Assembly: GCF_003013715.1 (NCBI RefSeq)
Contig: NC_072817.1
Span: forward strand, 868,001 to 932,000
Source of the DNA: Candidozyma auris
Taxonomy: Eukaryota > Ascomycota > Pichiomycetes > Serinales > Metschnikowiaceae
Length of the DNA: 64,000 nt
Reading direction: 5' to 3'
Within the stretch, counting starts at the first letter, position 1. Every line of letters starts with the position of its first letter. Below the pieces are notes generated by a model. It saw only the letters and a program-made list of their open reading frames with translations. It was not told where the DNA came from and did no database searches. Of this stretch, positions 28,889 to 40,171 are shown one piece after another. The translations under genes were made by a program, and so were the position numbers.

Positions 28889-29151
28889 CTAATGCTTTTC
28901 AAGCCTCTGCTTCAACGCCACGTACTGGCACTCATAGAATGCGTCTTTGGTGGCAGAGCAGAATGAAGTGCCCTTATTGAGACACTTGTTATATTCTATC
29001 CATTTGGCAGCACACTTATCCCTGTTCAAGAAAGGAACATCGTACTCGTCCAACTCCTTCTGGGATGCTGATATTAGTATATGAAGTACACATATGGATG
29101 ACATCGGTACATACGGATTGGTGGGAACTCGTAAGCTGGAGCAGCACCCAT
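28889..29151 (-). CDS. Second twin-CX9C protein, NDUFB7-like paralogue, spliced
   Basis: Exons 29151-29115 (37 bases) and 29067-28889 (179 bases) join to 72 codons including the stop, coding 71 residues. The 47-base intron starts GTATGT and contains TACTAAT just before the acceptor TATCAG; the next AG would break the frame. The protein starts MGAAPAYEFPPIPSQKELDEYDVP and has RDKCAAKWIEYNKC and CSATKDAFYEC, two CX9C pairs, then a short helix. The FPP motif, the intron position and phase, the VPxxxRD(K/R)CAA block and the twin CX9C are all shared with the gene 400 bases away, so these look like an old tandem duplication. The role is probably in complex I or intermembrane-space assembly; which copy is the true B18 subunit is uncertain, though the first resembles NDUFB7 more. 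Confidence 0.82.
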
Positions 29152-32100
29152 TTTAGTAGTATTGTGTTGTACAAGTTAGTTTTCTATGGTCTCTATCAAG
29201 CGCACAACTTGATGCCTAGGTGATTATTGGTGAATCGAACTATGTGCAGGACAGAATTTGTGTAGCCATGGGGGAGACGAAAGTCAGACAAAATTTGAAT
29301 ATTTTATAAAGAAGTGTTAGCTATTTCCGAAAAGGTCGTGTGGCTGTAGCTCGATATTTTGGCCTCGTGGTGCGACTCAGTGCTCAGCCTAAGAATTGAC
29401 CACCCTGGTCTGCTAGATAAGTTTATCTCTCTCGATATTTGGCACTTTCCTAGTATCCTTGTTGCAAAGTTTGCATTTCGGCATCATGAATTTGCTGCAA
29501 AAACATGCTCGTGAATAGTTCAACGTATGTAGTGATAGGTTGCAAGGATGGCATGGATAATTGTCTGAAACGATGGTCTCATGATTTACCGTCTAAAATG
29601 CTTCTCGCTTTATTATTTCTAATCAAAAAGATCTTCATTATCTTAGAATTCCAAAAAAATGCATCGACTATCCTGCTCAAATGCAACAAAGGCGTATCCG
29701 AAAGTGAAGGCCCGATGACCGGAAATGAAAAAGCGAGAACCACCTTGAAGAATAACAGAACCAGCTTCAGCTGATGCAGCAGTCTTTAGATTAAAAAATT
29801 CGGTTCCCGATGTGAGTTGAGCATTTATTACCGCCTTTTGCAATCTATATTCCGTAGAATCGTTTAGGACGCCAATAGAAATTTTCAACATTATTGAGGA
29901 GCCCTCAATCTATATTGATAAATGGGCGTTTTAGTTGCATTTATGACTATCCACAAGAAAAAATAGCATCACTCAATCTTTTTCCCACATGGTACGATGG
30001 AACCGATTGAATGGGCATCCCTTTCAAGATGACAGGGGAACACCAAAACCGTACTCTAGACTGTTCAATTTCCACGCCCGGCCATTTTTGGATATCTCCC
30101 CTTTCTTGGCTTCCTTGTTGTTTTTTTCAGCTTTCTACTTCTGGGAATTGCTGTACTAGAAACTAGTCCATTACGCTGCAGAGACTGTAAGCCCAATTTT
30201 AAGCCCAAAGTCTGCAAATTTCCGTCGGCTGCGTAGATGATGTCGCTCTTGCTAGTATAAACTCTTCATCCACAATTAGTAGCTCATCCGCACGTTGTCT
30301 TCAATGTACCGATGCTTACCATGGGATGAAATTCGGTGAGGGCAGATACGTGAATAGTAGCACCTCTCACTTGCATGTCCACGGCTGCCGTGAAAACCCT
30401 TCGCAACCCCATTCGGCCATAAACTAAGCAAAATACCTTACAGTCTTCAATTTCCAAACAACCACAAAAACCGTAAGAGCTTATTTTGGCCAGAGATGTG
30501 TGGGGCACTTATACAGAGCTGCAATGATGGTGACCGTTGCAGATATTGGCCTCAATACACGTTCCCCAATTTCCAAGCCCCGATCCATTGGCCGTCTTGC
30601 AAGATTCTTCGGTATGGGTAATGGAATTATGCAAAGGGCAGATCAACTGCTGCAGCCTTGAAGCCATTTGCCGCAAAGCAAGATGGCTAGGATCTACAAG
30701 CGAATATGCTCTCATACGCAATTGCAACTAGCGAGACCAAAGCAAGTAGAAAGGCAAGAAAGTCTCGCAACGGTCTCGATTGCTTCCCATCGTAAAAAAA
30801 ATCTGTTCTGAAGTGTCTGAATTACCCCAACCGCCCGCCTTGGATCTGCGCGGCTGTATAGCCGCCGTATGGCGTTAGCGGTTTTGGCGCTAGCGGTGTT
30901 GGTGTCGTCACCTTATTTTAGTCAATCAACATGCCGAAACGTCTGGCCGGTCATAAACTTCAGGGCTTTGATCAAGGCGCACATTCGTCGCAGAATGGCA
31001 CGCAGCGAAGGTTCGGCCAAGGTTCTCTGAGGTTGGACTGAGATAAATCCGATCAGGTTCACGATTTGAAAGGATTTAGGCTAGTAGTGGAGTATATTAT
31101 CGAAATTTGGCATCTTGCATCGATCAGAGCAAAATGTACATGGCCATCTGGGCTCAGAGCTTCTATTGACAAGGACAGTCGGTGTCTCAAAATATGCATG
31201 CGTTATCTGTCCTATCGCCTTTGGGAGCTGTGAGCCGCTTCAGTTCCGAGGGATTTATTTGACACGGCACTAGGAGAAAGCTGTTGAATTGACCGAGGTG
31301 ATCTTTGGCGAAGAAGGCTGATTCAGTTCATCCATTCGCTGCCCTTTGCACACTTCACGAAGCCCTGATGATATGCCACAAATGCCAGGCTTAGAACCCA
31401 AAGACTCTGCCTCTAAGTGGCCCTTTCACTAATCGCCTTGAGCGAACATGCGTCAGGGAAATATGCATATCGTGCTTCCCCAACCCAACACCGGCAAACG
31501 AGGTGTTCCACAAAACAACCTTTGGTGAGCTTGTGAATTGCAATGCCACCGTTTTTGTGATCTGCTCCCCCAGCTACTTTTTGATCGATCGTGCTTTGCC
31601 AATGCTTAGGCGACCAATCTGCCTAATAAGGTAGCACTACACTAAGCATGGCGGTAGAAGAGAAGCCTTCCGGGCTTCCGGAAACTGTGGCAGTAAAGGA
31701 ATAACTGGTGATATGTTTCCCATCACAGGAATCTCAAATGTCTCTGGCCAGATAATTAAGCTGGATTTACCCATGAATAGTGAATCATCACCGATTTTAA
31801 CCGTTCTCAAGTCTTCTGGCTGGGCCGTTGATGATTGAAATGCACGAACAGATTCAATTGGGCGCTACGTTTAGCCGCTCAGCGTACCTTGAAGGTGGGC
31901 CACAAATTGAAGGGTTTCCAATGACTTTTTACGGGCCGCCCCGGGCACACTTTTTGAAAAAATAATTAACGGAAAATACGTGGAATGTTTCGTAAGTCAT
32001 TCTCTTTCGATATTCTGCCCGAATTCTGGAGGCCACTTCTAACCAGTCCTTCAAGGCCCATGGCAAGGGCTCCTACCCTTTTGAGTGTTCCGACAGCGCT

Positions 32101-35100
32101 TATGCAGGCTCGCCTAATTTGCACAGCACAGGCACTCTCGTTAACAGGAGGTTCATGCAGGCGCTGTCGACGCAGAGAGAGTTCTATGCATGTGAGCAGG
32201 TTTTTGGTGGTGATGACGGATAAAGAGGCATGCGCATGGCGTTTTGATGGAGATGTGCCTCAGAACGGCTCCATCTATTCTGGCCGCTTTTGCAAATTGG
32301 GTTGCCAACTTTATTGAGCTTCTGGGGTCATTGAGTCGAAAAAGGATCTCGGTGAGGAAGACCGTTGAAATTTCAACACACATGAATCAAGCATCGCGAT
32401 CGACGTTCTTCGCTGATCCCATGTGACAGATCCCTACTCATCATCAAATCCACCAGAGCCTTTCATCACCACAAATTACTTTGGTAATATTTACTAAGAA
32501 CTTCGAAAGCCATGTACGGCGCTAACTGTCAACACCAATAACCCCGGTACTATCAGCCCTGGCCAGAATACAGATCCTCAGATCATCTGCACACAAACAA
32601 TAGTCGCCACGGTCGACTTGAACTTTTTTGCCGTTAGATCTCAAGGACATCAATCTAATCATATAGGCAGGCGCTGTGCTAATCGTGGAAACGAGAGAAG
32701 GATTGTACCCATTGATGCTCTGATAACAGAGGGTCCTCAACGTTGCGCAAAAGCGCAAATTTTTGGGAACCATCGGCAAGCATCTTTGTGCTCAATCACT
32801 CGCGTGGCCGATATTTCCCGTCACTCTTATTCGCACACCAAGGGTCCTCATTTTATGTAGCCCATGTTTGCGGATGCTGTGCTCTCACAGTGAGGTAGAA
32901 CAATAGGGTTATGCGATGGATGTATATCTCCACCAAGTAAGCTCAGCTAGAGCGCCCTCGATCACTCGTGCGAGAGCGAACATGCATCGAGGCGCTTCGT
33001 AAGTGGAAGGGTAACCAGTCTTGTGGCGGTTTGAGGTGAACATCTGCTGTGGGGTGTCAAGATACGTTTGCAGGACGGGCTATTCGTGACACAAGTTTTG
33101 AGGTCCCCCCAACAAATGTGGTTGATCTGATGCAAGCTGATGAAAATCGGCAATCGCTGTTTGCGCCGATTAGTGTATTTTGCTAAAGACTAGAACCTCC
33201 TGGAATGTAAAGGTTCGCAGGATGGTCTCCAGGAGTTCGTCTAGGGCGGGGCAAACGGAATTAAGGTCGCTTTGATAGCTCAGACAATGCTGCCTCTTTA
33301 AATTTTTCTCATCTAAATGGATGAAACATTAGCTTTAAGTCGATTATTTGCATCTTAAGCTGCCAAGAGTAACTCGGTTTAGATCCCGTTAACAATACAT
33401 GCGCAATAGTACAAGGCCTCGCCAAGACGTTCCGTTTTACATCAAAATGAGAATATGGCCGTGAACCAGTATTGTCACCATTTAAACAAAGGAAATCACT
33501 TGGACTGGCAAGACAACATTGTTTGTGAGAATGCAGAAGCTCTTCTATGATCATACCACCTCCTTTTAATCAAGAAGTTTAGGAACTGTTTCGTACGCCT
33601 TGCAGTTATCTGAAGGAGTACTATTAACACATTACCAAACTGTAGTTATTAAATTAGTTAAATCTATAACTCCTCTCGGGCTGACCTGATAAGAATTTCA
33701 CTATTTCGCGTTTAAGGAGCATGCCTTTGTTAGCGTCGAGGAATAGAAATAAAATGAAAGAAACTAAGAAAAAAGAAATATATAAAAGGGGAAGAACGTG
33801 AATGAAAATGGTAGTAGTATTTGCTTTTTAGTAGCTGCCAATATTTATTTTGCCGGACTGTACCACCGTGGGACTTTTCCTGCTTGTGCCCCATGGAAGG
33901 CTTCGAGAAATCGGATGATTCTCAACGCAACCACGCATGCCGACTACATTCACTTCTCCACCAAATGATTGTTCTTTTCTCGATCGATATTAATTTTTCC
34001 TTTCCTCGTGATTTTCGAAGATTACGAGACCACTGGTCTTTCTTGGCGTAGGGAAACGATCTCCGTACATCGTTGCGAAGATCGTCACTAAATAGCCCAA
34101 AGGAACAGCAGCGCCACGTTTTAAAAGAAGGGCTTGGTATGAGAACAAAGCTAACACAATCAGATGCATGAGTGGCGATTATCTCTTGCACTCGAGTAAG
34201 TTGCAGCCGAGGGACATTCTTTGGAGGCTAACAATTGATTGTAGATCTTATTATTGTAGGGAGGAAAGAAAGGAGCATTTCCCTTAACCACCGGTGAGGG
34301 TTTACAAAAATAGGTAATATTTCCTGGAAGCAGTAGCCTGTCTCTGTGAAAAATACCGAGACCAGCAATTTCTTTACGAAGCCCCCCTGCCCTAAAATTA
34401 TCACACCTGAGCGACCACGATACGTGAGCTTATCGCCAACAATAATCTATGTACTACGGAAGACAATTTTCCAATTCAGGAAAGCCTCGACTCTGAGTGA
34501 ACGGTCCAGCTCAAAGCATCCAATTGCAACTCTCAGTCAGCCTTTATTTTGGCACTGGGGCGGTTCTCCTACATGATATCTTCGACAACGATTATCACAA
34601 ATCTCGTCACTGTGACCTCCCCATGACTCTCAAAACCTCATGCCATTTGGAGAAGTGGCACATCAATTGCATGCAGCCTAGCAAATACTAAGTGTACAAT
34701 CAGGGCGCCCTTGAGGGCGGTCGGAATCAACGTGTTACAGCAAAGAGTTACAAACAAGAAGATAAGTTTCCAGAAGCACCATGCTACATAGCCGAAGTGC
34801 TGGAACGGAAACAAGTGACACGGACAAAAATAGAAACAAAAATGGAGAAACAAATCCAACGTATAGTAAAGATCTCCCGCGGACAAATCTTTGAAGCCCT
34901 GCCCTCACCAACTGGACGTGGCCCAATAGACCTTCACCTTGCTGCTCACATATTCTGCTAATTGGGGGCTTCTAGGATTTCTGGGGATTGTCAATCAGGA
35001 TTTGCATCCATTGAATTGTAGACGAAGGAGGAGAGGGGAAGATGAGGATAACAGAGCGCAAATCCGATGCATTTGTCCCCCAAGTGCCCGGACCCCCACA

Positions 35101-35537
35101 CGCCCTGGGGGCCATTTTGGGCTCGCCTGGTGTCGCCTGGGCTCTCCGGATGTGTCAGCCGTTAAGTTTCCTAACCACCAGTAGACGAGGTAGGGTATTT
35201 AGGGCTGCTGGGGTATATATTCCTGCGTATAGCCCGGGCGTCGTGGAGGAAACGACGCCGCAGCAACATACATGGCCCAATCAATAAAACCAGTGGGAAT
35301 ACACAATATTGGCGGGTGCCACACGCTTTCAACGCGCTGCGCCGCCATGCAATGCATCTGTCTCTTCTGCCACTTCCATGCATGCGTGAAGGCGCATTCC
35401 ACCGACTTATCCACTGCCCGGGTGCAGAACGTAGAGCCCCTTCTCGCATGCAATCTGCTTATATTTCTGTGCAGCGACAAACTCTTCACATTCATGGGTA
35501 TTATCTCGGCTAATCTCGTTTCTTCCCTCGTCCTCCA

Positions 35538-35544
35538 TATATAA
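35538..35544 (+). promoter_or_regulatory. TATATAA box of BRG1
   Basis: A canonical TATA box 120 bases upstream of the BRG1 ATG. Confidence 0.6.
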
Positions 35545-35560
35545 GAAGCTCCTCCCCTGA

Positions 35561-35571
35561 TTTTGCAGCCA
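35561..35571 (-). promoter_or_regulatory. TGGCTGCAAAA variant element
   Basis: A variant copy between the TATA box and the BRG1 ATG, 93 bases upstream, so possibly within the transcript leader. Confidence 0.4.
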
Positions 35572-35663
35572 CCTAGGCTTTTTCATTCCCATACTCGCTT
35601 TTCAATTATATTCCTCCCACATATTCCCGTCCAATTCTCTGCAATTGCATCCTCAACCCCCCA

Positions 35664-35993
35664 ATGCCTGCTGCCACCGCCAAAGTCAAGTTACCCTCCA
35701 TCCTGGAACTAACGAGCCATTCTGCTCTTGCCCATGACCCGCTCCCCTCGTCGCTCTCCCTGACCCCTTCCAGCTTGCTGCCTCTGATTTTCCATCAACC
35801 TTCCACAATCTCGTCCTCAGCGGCATCCTCCTTCAGAAACTTCGATCTCCACCACATACCTCCTCCTCTCCCATTACACCCCCAGCATCTACCTCCCCGC
35901 CCATTGCCGCCTCTGCTGTCACACTACTCGTACGGCCAGCCGCCAGTGCCCTCTCCAATTTTCCAGCACCACCAGCATCTCCTACCCCATCAT

Positions 35994-36025
<32 letters not shown>

Positions 36026-36485
36026 CTTCTATGTGCCCGTTTACTACCCGCTGCCTTCGGTGGACAATTCTCCTCCAGCTCCCACACCAGCTCCGAAACC
36101 AGCTACGGCTGCTGACTATAGAGTGCCTGAGGTGATCAACAAGCCCATGAACAAGTGCCACCGGTGTGGTACCACAGAGACGCCCGAGTGGAGAAGAGGG
36201 CCCAATGGGTTGCGAACGCTATGTAATGCGTGTGGTTTGTTTCACGCCAAGTTGGTGAGAAGGAAAGGCGCTGCGTGGGCCGCTGAGGAGGTGCTCAATA
36301 ATAAGGTGTGCAAGGGGAAGAATGGGAGAAGGATCAGTGTGAAGAAGCAGGCGATGGACGAGCTGAAAAAGAGAATGAAGCAGGCTCAGGTGGTGGAAAT
36401 TCCTCCGCTTCCTCCTGCGAGAGGCTACTCTTCGGGCTCGACGCCTGCGAGCTCTTCTGGGTCGCCTGTTTATCAATTTAGGTGA
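35664..36485 (+). CDS. BRG1: GATA transcription factor, Brg1/Gat2-like
   Basis: A 273-residue protein. The first two thirds are Pro-, His- and Ser-rich with a polyglutamine tract from a CAG repeat (35997-36023). Near the C-terminus is one GATA finger, CHRC-x18-CNAC ([18 protein letters not shown] between the pairs), followed by the basic block [10 protein letters not shown] and a helix [12 protein letters not shown]. The CX18C spacing and '[10 protein letters not shown]' sequence fit the Brg1 (Gat2) group rather than Gat1/Gln3. In C. albicans Brg1 activates filamentation and biofilm genes and is itself controlled from a very long upstream region; the 6.5 kb gap here parallels that. Single exon, ATG at 35664 after a TATA box. 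Another single-finger GATA factor is the alternative. Confidence 0.82.
35997..36023 (+). repeat. CAG trinucleotide repeat (polyGln)
   Basis: Nine CAG codons after one CAA, giving ten Gln in BRG1. Likely to vary in length between strains. Confidence 0.9.
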
Positions 36486-39400
36486 CGCAGATCCCTTAAG
36501 CTCGAAACTGACACTATTCGACGAAATTGAGCAATAGAGTGGCTGATTAAAAAAGATGTGTCCATTGTAACTGCTGGTCGAGCAATTAGGATATATAATA
36601 CAACTGTTCATGCCGCTTTGAGTTCTGGGGCTCTCCAATGAGGTCGCCAAAGTCGCCAAAAGTTCAATGGGTATCATGACGTGAAGCAATAATAAGTTCT
36701 TTAGAGCTACGACTTGTGAGAACTTCCATAAATTTACCAACAGCTCTTTTGGCAATTTCGTCGCTGGCTGCGTTTATCTCGATCCACACTACCTCGTCGT
36801 ACTAATCCTACAATACTCTGTATTGCACCATCACTATATTCAATTCTACAGCGGTCCTCGGGCTACTCCTTGTCCTTGGCTCCTACGCATCCAACCTTGG
36901 TGTTTTCTAAATTCGCTTCCCTAAGCAATTAGCCTCTGGGTAATTTTTTATAGATTTACGAAGTAAAATGAATTAACCCCTCACATACCTACCCGCCCGG
37001 ATTCATGGAGACGCCCAGATGTAGCCATACTTAAGCTTAAACCTTCCCCATGCACAATATCTCCAAGCAAAACCGCTGGTGGACGTTATGGTGATGCTTC
37101 ACGCATGAGCGACAAAGTAGAGCTTGGGACCAATCAAGTACCAGAGGCTAAAACAAAAGTAGCACCACTTCAACGGAAATTGATAGCGAAACAGACAACT
37201 CCAATGGGGGGGAAAAGGGGCAAAAGAAAAAATCGACACAGAAACTGGATTTGAGCAAAAACAAGACAGAAAAAGAAACACCAGTGGCAACAAATGCCCA
37301 TGTGCATCTCGTTGGGCTTCAAACCTCAGTCAAAATTTCGCACCTAAGCCGTTCATAAAGAGTCAAGCAATGGTTAGCTCCAGCTTCTTAGTCATGATAA
37401 TGTGGTAATGTAGTGATAGAGCATTCCCCGGGATTATGGTGCATCAACGGCTAAGACGGAGTAGTTGAGGAACAAAAAGCATTGCCAAAAGGTTTCACAA
37501 AGGACGTTTGATGGCAATTTGATTGGGGCTCGACGCAGGACAAAAATCCCCATAAAAATTTTGGGCCCATTACTTTGAGTTGTTTCTTGTTCATAGTTTC
37601 TTAACATGGAAGTTGTCTGCCCGGAAGACCGAAGTAAAACCGACAGTGTTTGCAGCTCGCGATCGAGCTTGCCGCCTTGCAGGTGGTAGGAAGGAAAAAG
37701 CGCAATTTTAGCCAGCCGTGAAGCCGCGATCTAGATAGAGCAAAAGGTGACGTAAACTGAAGAAAAGTCGAACAAATAACGGCTCCACCAATTGGAGACA
37801 GCAGTGCAATTAACTTCCATACCGCCACTCATCGTAAACACACGCCTCAACAGAAACAATTTGGCCAGGGCCTTTTCATTGCTGTTGGTAGCCCTGGCAC
37901 GCCACATGCAAGAGAGCGCGTCATGTAATCAGTGATGCAGGGATCAGCGGCATTGAGTGGACGATTTGAGGGTTGTTGACGCATGCACAATGCAAGGCGT
38001 CGATGGAGTGGAGATCAAGCCGGGCAGGAGTCCATAATACGCAAAGGTAATAAATTGAGAATAAAAAAAAATAAAAATAAAAAATAAAACTGAGAGTCTT
38101 CAACGCACCCATGGCTAAACAGTGCTGACAGAAATTGCGCTATGCGTGGCTTTCATCTGCGCACCCTGGCGATCTTCCCCAAGGAAAGGATCATAAGTGG
38201 TAGTATTACACTGTTGGGGAAGATCAGCCCAGAACCGTTGATAATAAAGGGCAAGCGATTGGAGAAATTAAAGTTGGGTAATCGGGCTTGTACCTATCGA
38301 TGGTCCTCATGCAGGTGGCCCCTAGCACCATCTCCCTCGAAGATTCACTTCATCACTTCTTACATCATCATGAGTCGCCTGAGTCATGAGCAAAACCTCC
38401 ATCTGGAAAGAGGCCCCGGCTAAACACTATCACATGCGTGGACAGATAATCTCGCCAGCGTCAGATGTGACACGCGGTAGCTCTGTGTGTGCAAAGTTGC
38501 GTTCAGGTAGTACGTGGAATGTCTCGCTAAAATATCTCGTCCTGTCGCCTCAAAACCGGTGTGTTTTTGGCGCACGGCGTCTGTTCAAACAAGGTGTCAT
38601 GTCAAAGCAACCGAGGCGAGAGTTTGAGCCGAAGAAGGCAATCAAGCCTAAACTTTTGATGTTGCCTCGCTTACAAGGTGGCTGCCGAGGTCTCTTTGAA
38701 GTTTCTTCATGAGTCTCTAAGTTCTGTTCAAAGTCTCTCAGAGGTCTCTTCAAGCTCCTTTTTCTCGCTGCAATTTCGTCGATAGCTTCGTAATGCCACG
38801 AACAAGTTGAGATCGCTGGGCGTGCGCCATAACCAGGATAGAATGCCTTGCTTTCTCGCTCGACGGTTATATCTCACGATTAACAGGGATGCGTGCGCCA
38901 ATAGCCGATGGATTATCCGAGCGGCCAGGGCACGCTAGGGCCATTTGTGAGACACAAGGAGGGGCGGTTCGTATTGGCGCAAATTCCCGGTCTTGTCCAT
39001 TTGCCCATCTTGCAGCACGAGACTGTACGGTGTTATTCTGGAAGCCCAGCGACAAAATAATATTTGCACACCTCCCGCCTTTGAGGTGCGTCCCTGGCCG
39101 CACATGCCTTTCCTTCCACTGCAAACGAGTTTCTATTTGTGTCCTTGGTCTCCTCTAGAACATCTCAACACTGAAAGCGTCAAGTCATCGTCACCGGAGC
39201 ATCTTCGTAAGCCGTTACATTGAAGTTGTGCAGAACCATTCAAAAAGCAGACGTTTGTCGTTGAAGGTTTTGAGGCACTGTTCTCCGCTTTTTTTTTCGT
39301 TGTATTTGTTGGCCTAGTGGTGTGACCTTGGGATGCGTGAAACTGTTTGCAGAAGGGGCTTCAGGAAATTTCTTTGCGTCCCGCCCTCTGGCTGCCCAGG

Positions 39401-40171
39401 CTGGATCACCATTGCATTGAGAGCAGATCGATGTTTGCTAGATGGAGTTCTGCACCAGCATTTTGTATTTTTGGATTCTCCCTCGGTGACCCCTCTAGAA
39501 TTCCAAATCCAAATCTCGTCAGTTGTAATCATCGGAAATGCACTCTGACCCAACAAGTGTCTATCCCCACAACATCTCAGATACAGATCGTCCCACAAAG
39601 GGGTACATGGCTATCTTCAAATTCCACTTCGCATCCCCTCTATTGTAAGACTCATTATTCAATAAATCTCACATGGTTCTCTCTGTGACTGAATTCTATA
39701 ACCGTTCAACCGATCCCTCATATCCCCTGCCATTGTGGAGTGGTGACGGCATCGTCAAAGAAAGAGCTGCTCTCAAGTTGACGAAAGAGATCTACCTCAC
39801 AAAGCACCATTGTACTCGAGGTGAAACTAGCATAAGAAGCGGCAGGATATGTGGTTTAGATCGCGCAACTCATGTCTGTGGTCTATTGTTGAATGTGAAG
39901 GAGTCTATAGTCCCCAACGTACTTGTGCATTGTAAGTTGGGCCTTGAAGGGCGGCGGGCACCACAAGGCTCTCGACTGACGGAATTCGATCGACGCAGTT
40001 TCGTACCGGCCAGGCAGCCCCATTCTCCTGTCGTAGAAGGCACGCCAGGGGCTTTTGGAGGATCCGACGTAGCCATTGAGAAGCCTCTGATAAGCTTGCC
40101 CTAGCTGTAACCTCTCTAAAAGAAAACAAAGAAAATCAAAAAATAAAAGTTTGATATGTCTAAGCGCCAGT
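36486..40171. other. 3.7-kb gene-free gap between convergent genes
   Basis: BRG1 and the HAD hydrolase both end into this gap, so no promoter is needed for them here. I find no family-bearing frame; the longest (39673-40104, 143 codons) has no recognisable content. Composition is mixed, with a GC-rich part around 38880-39120. A diverged element (GGCTGCGTTT) is at about 36766. What it does is open. Confidence 0.55.

Larger units (their letters stand above)
29152..35663. other. 6.5-kb gene-free region upstream of BRG1
   Basis: A divergent gap between the twin-CX9C gene and BRG1. No frame over about 110 codons, no tRNA boxes and no transposon signature recognised. I count nine ATGCAT palindromes here (29659, 31194, 31463, 32186, 32982, 34164, 35067, 35352, 35378), against about four noticed in the other 57 kb. 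A TATATAA box (35538-35544) and a promoter element (35561-35571) lie close to BRG1. An AT-rich patch is at about 33590-33840; GC-rich DNA with inverted repeats is near 35080-35160. Either a very long regulatory region or something else (ncRNA, centromere). Confidence 0.6.

Noticed and set aside
33590..33840. AT-rich patch considered as a point centromere
   Set aside because: No CDEI-CDEIII-like layout (this clade lacks point centromeres), and the patch is small; only the regional possibility is kept as a finding.
39673..40104. 143-codon frame before the HAD gene
   Set aside because: Composition is not protein-like for this genome, no motif, and no promoter or conserved start; kept only as part of the unexplained gap.
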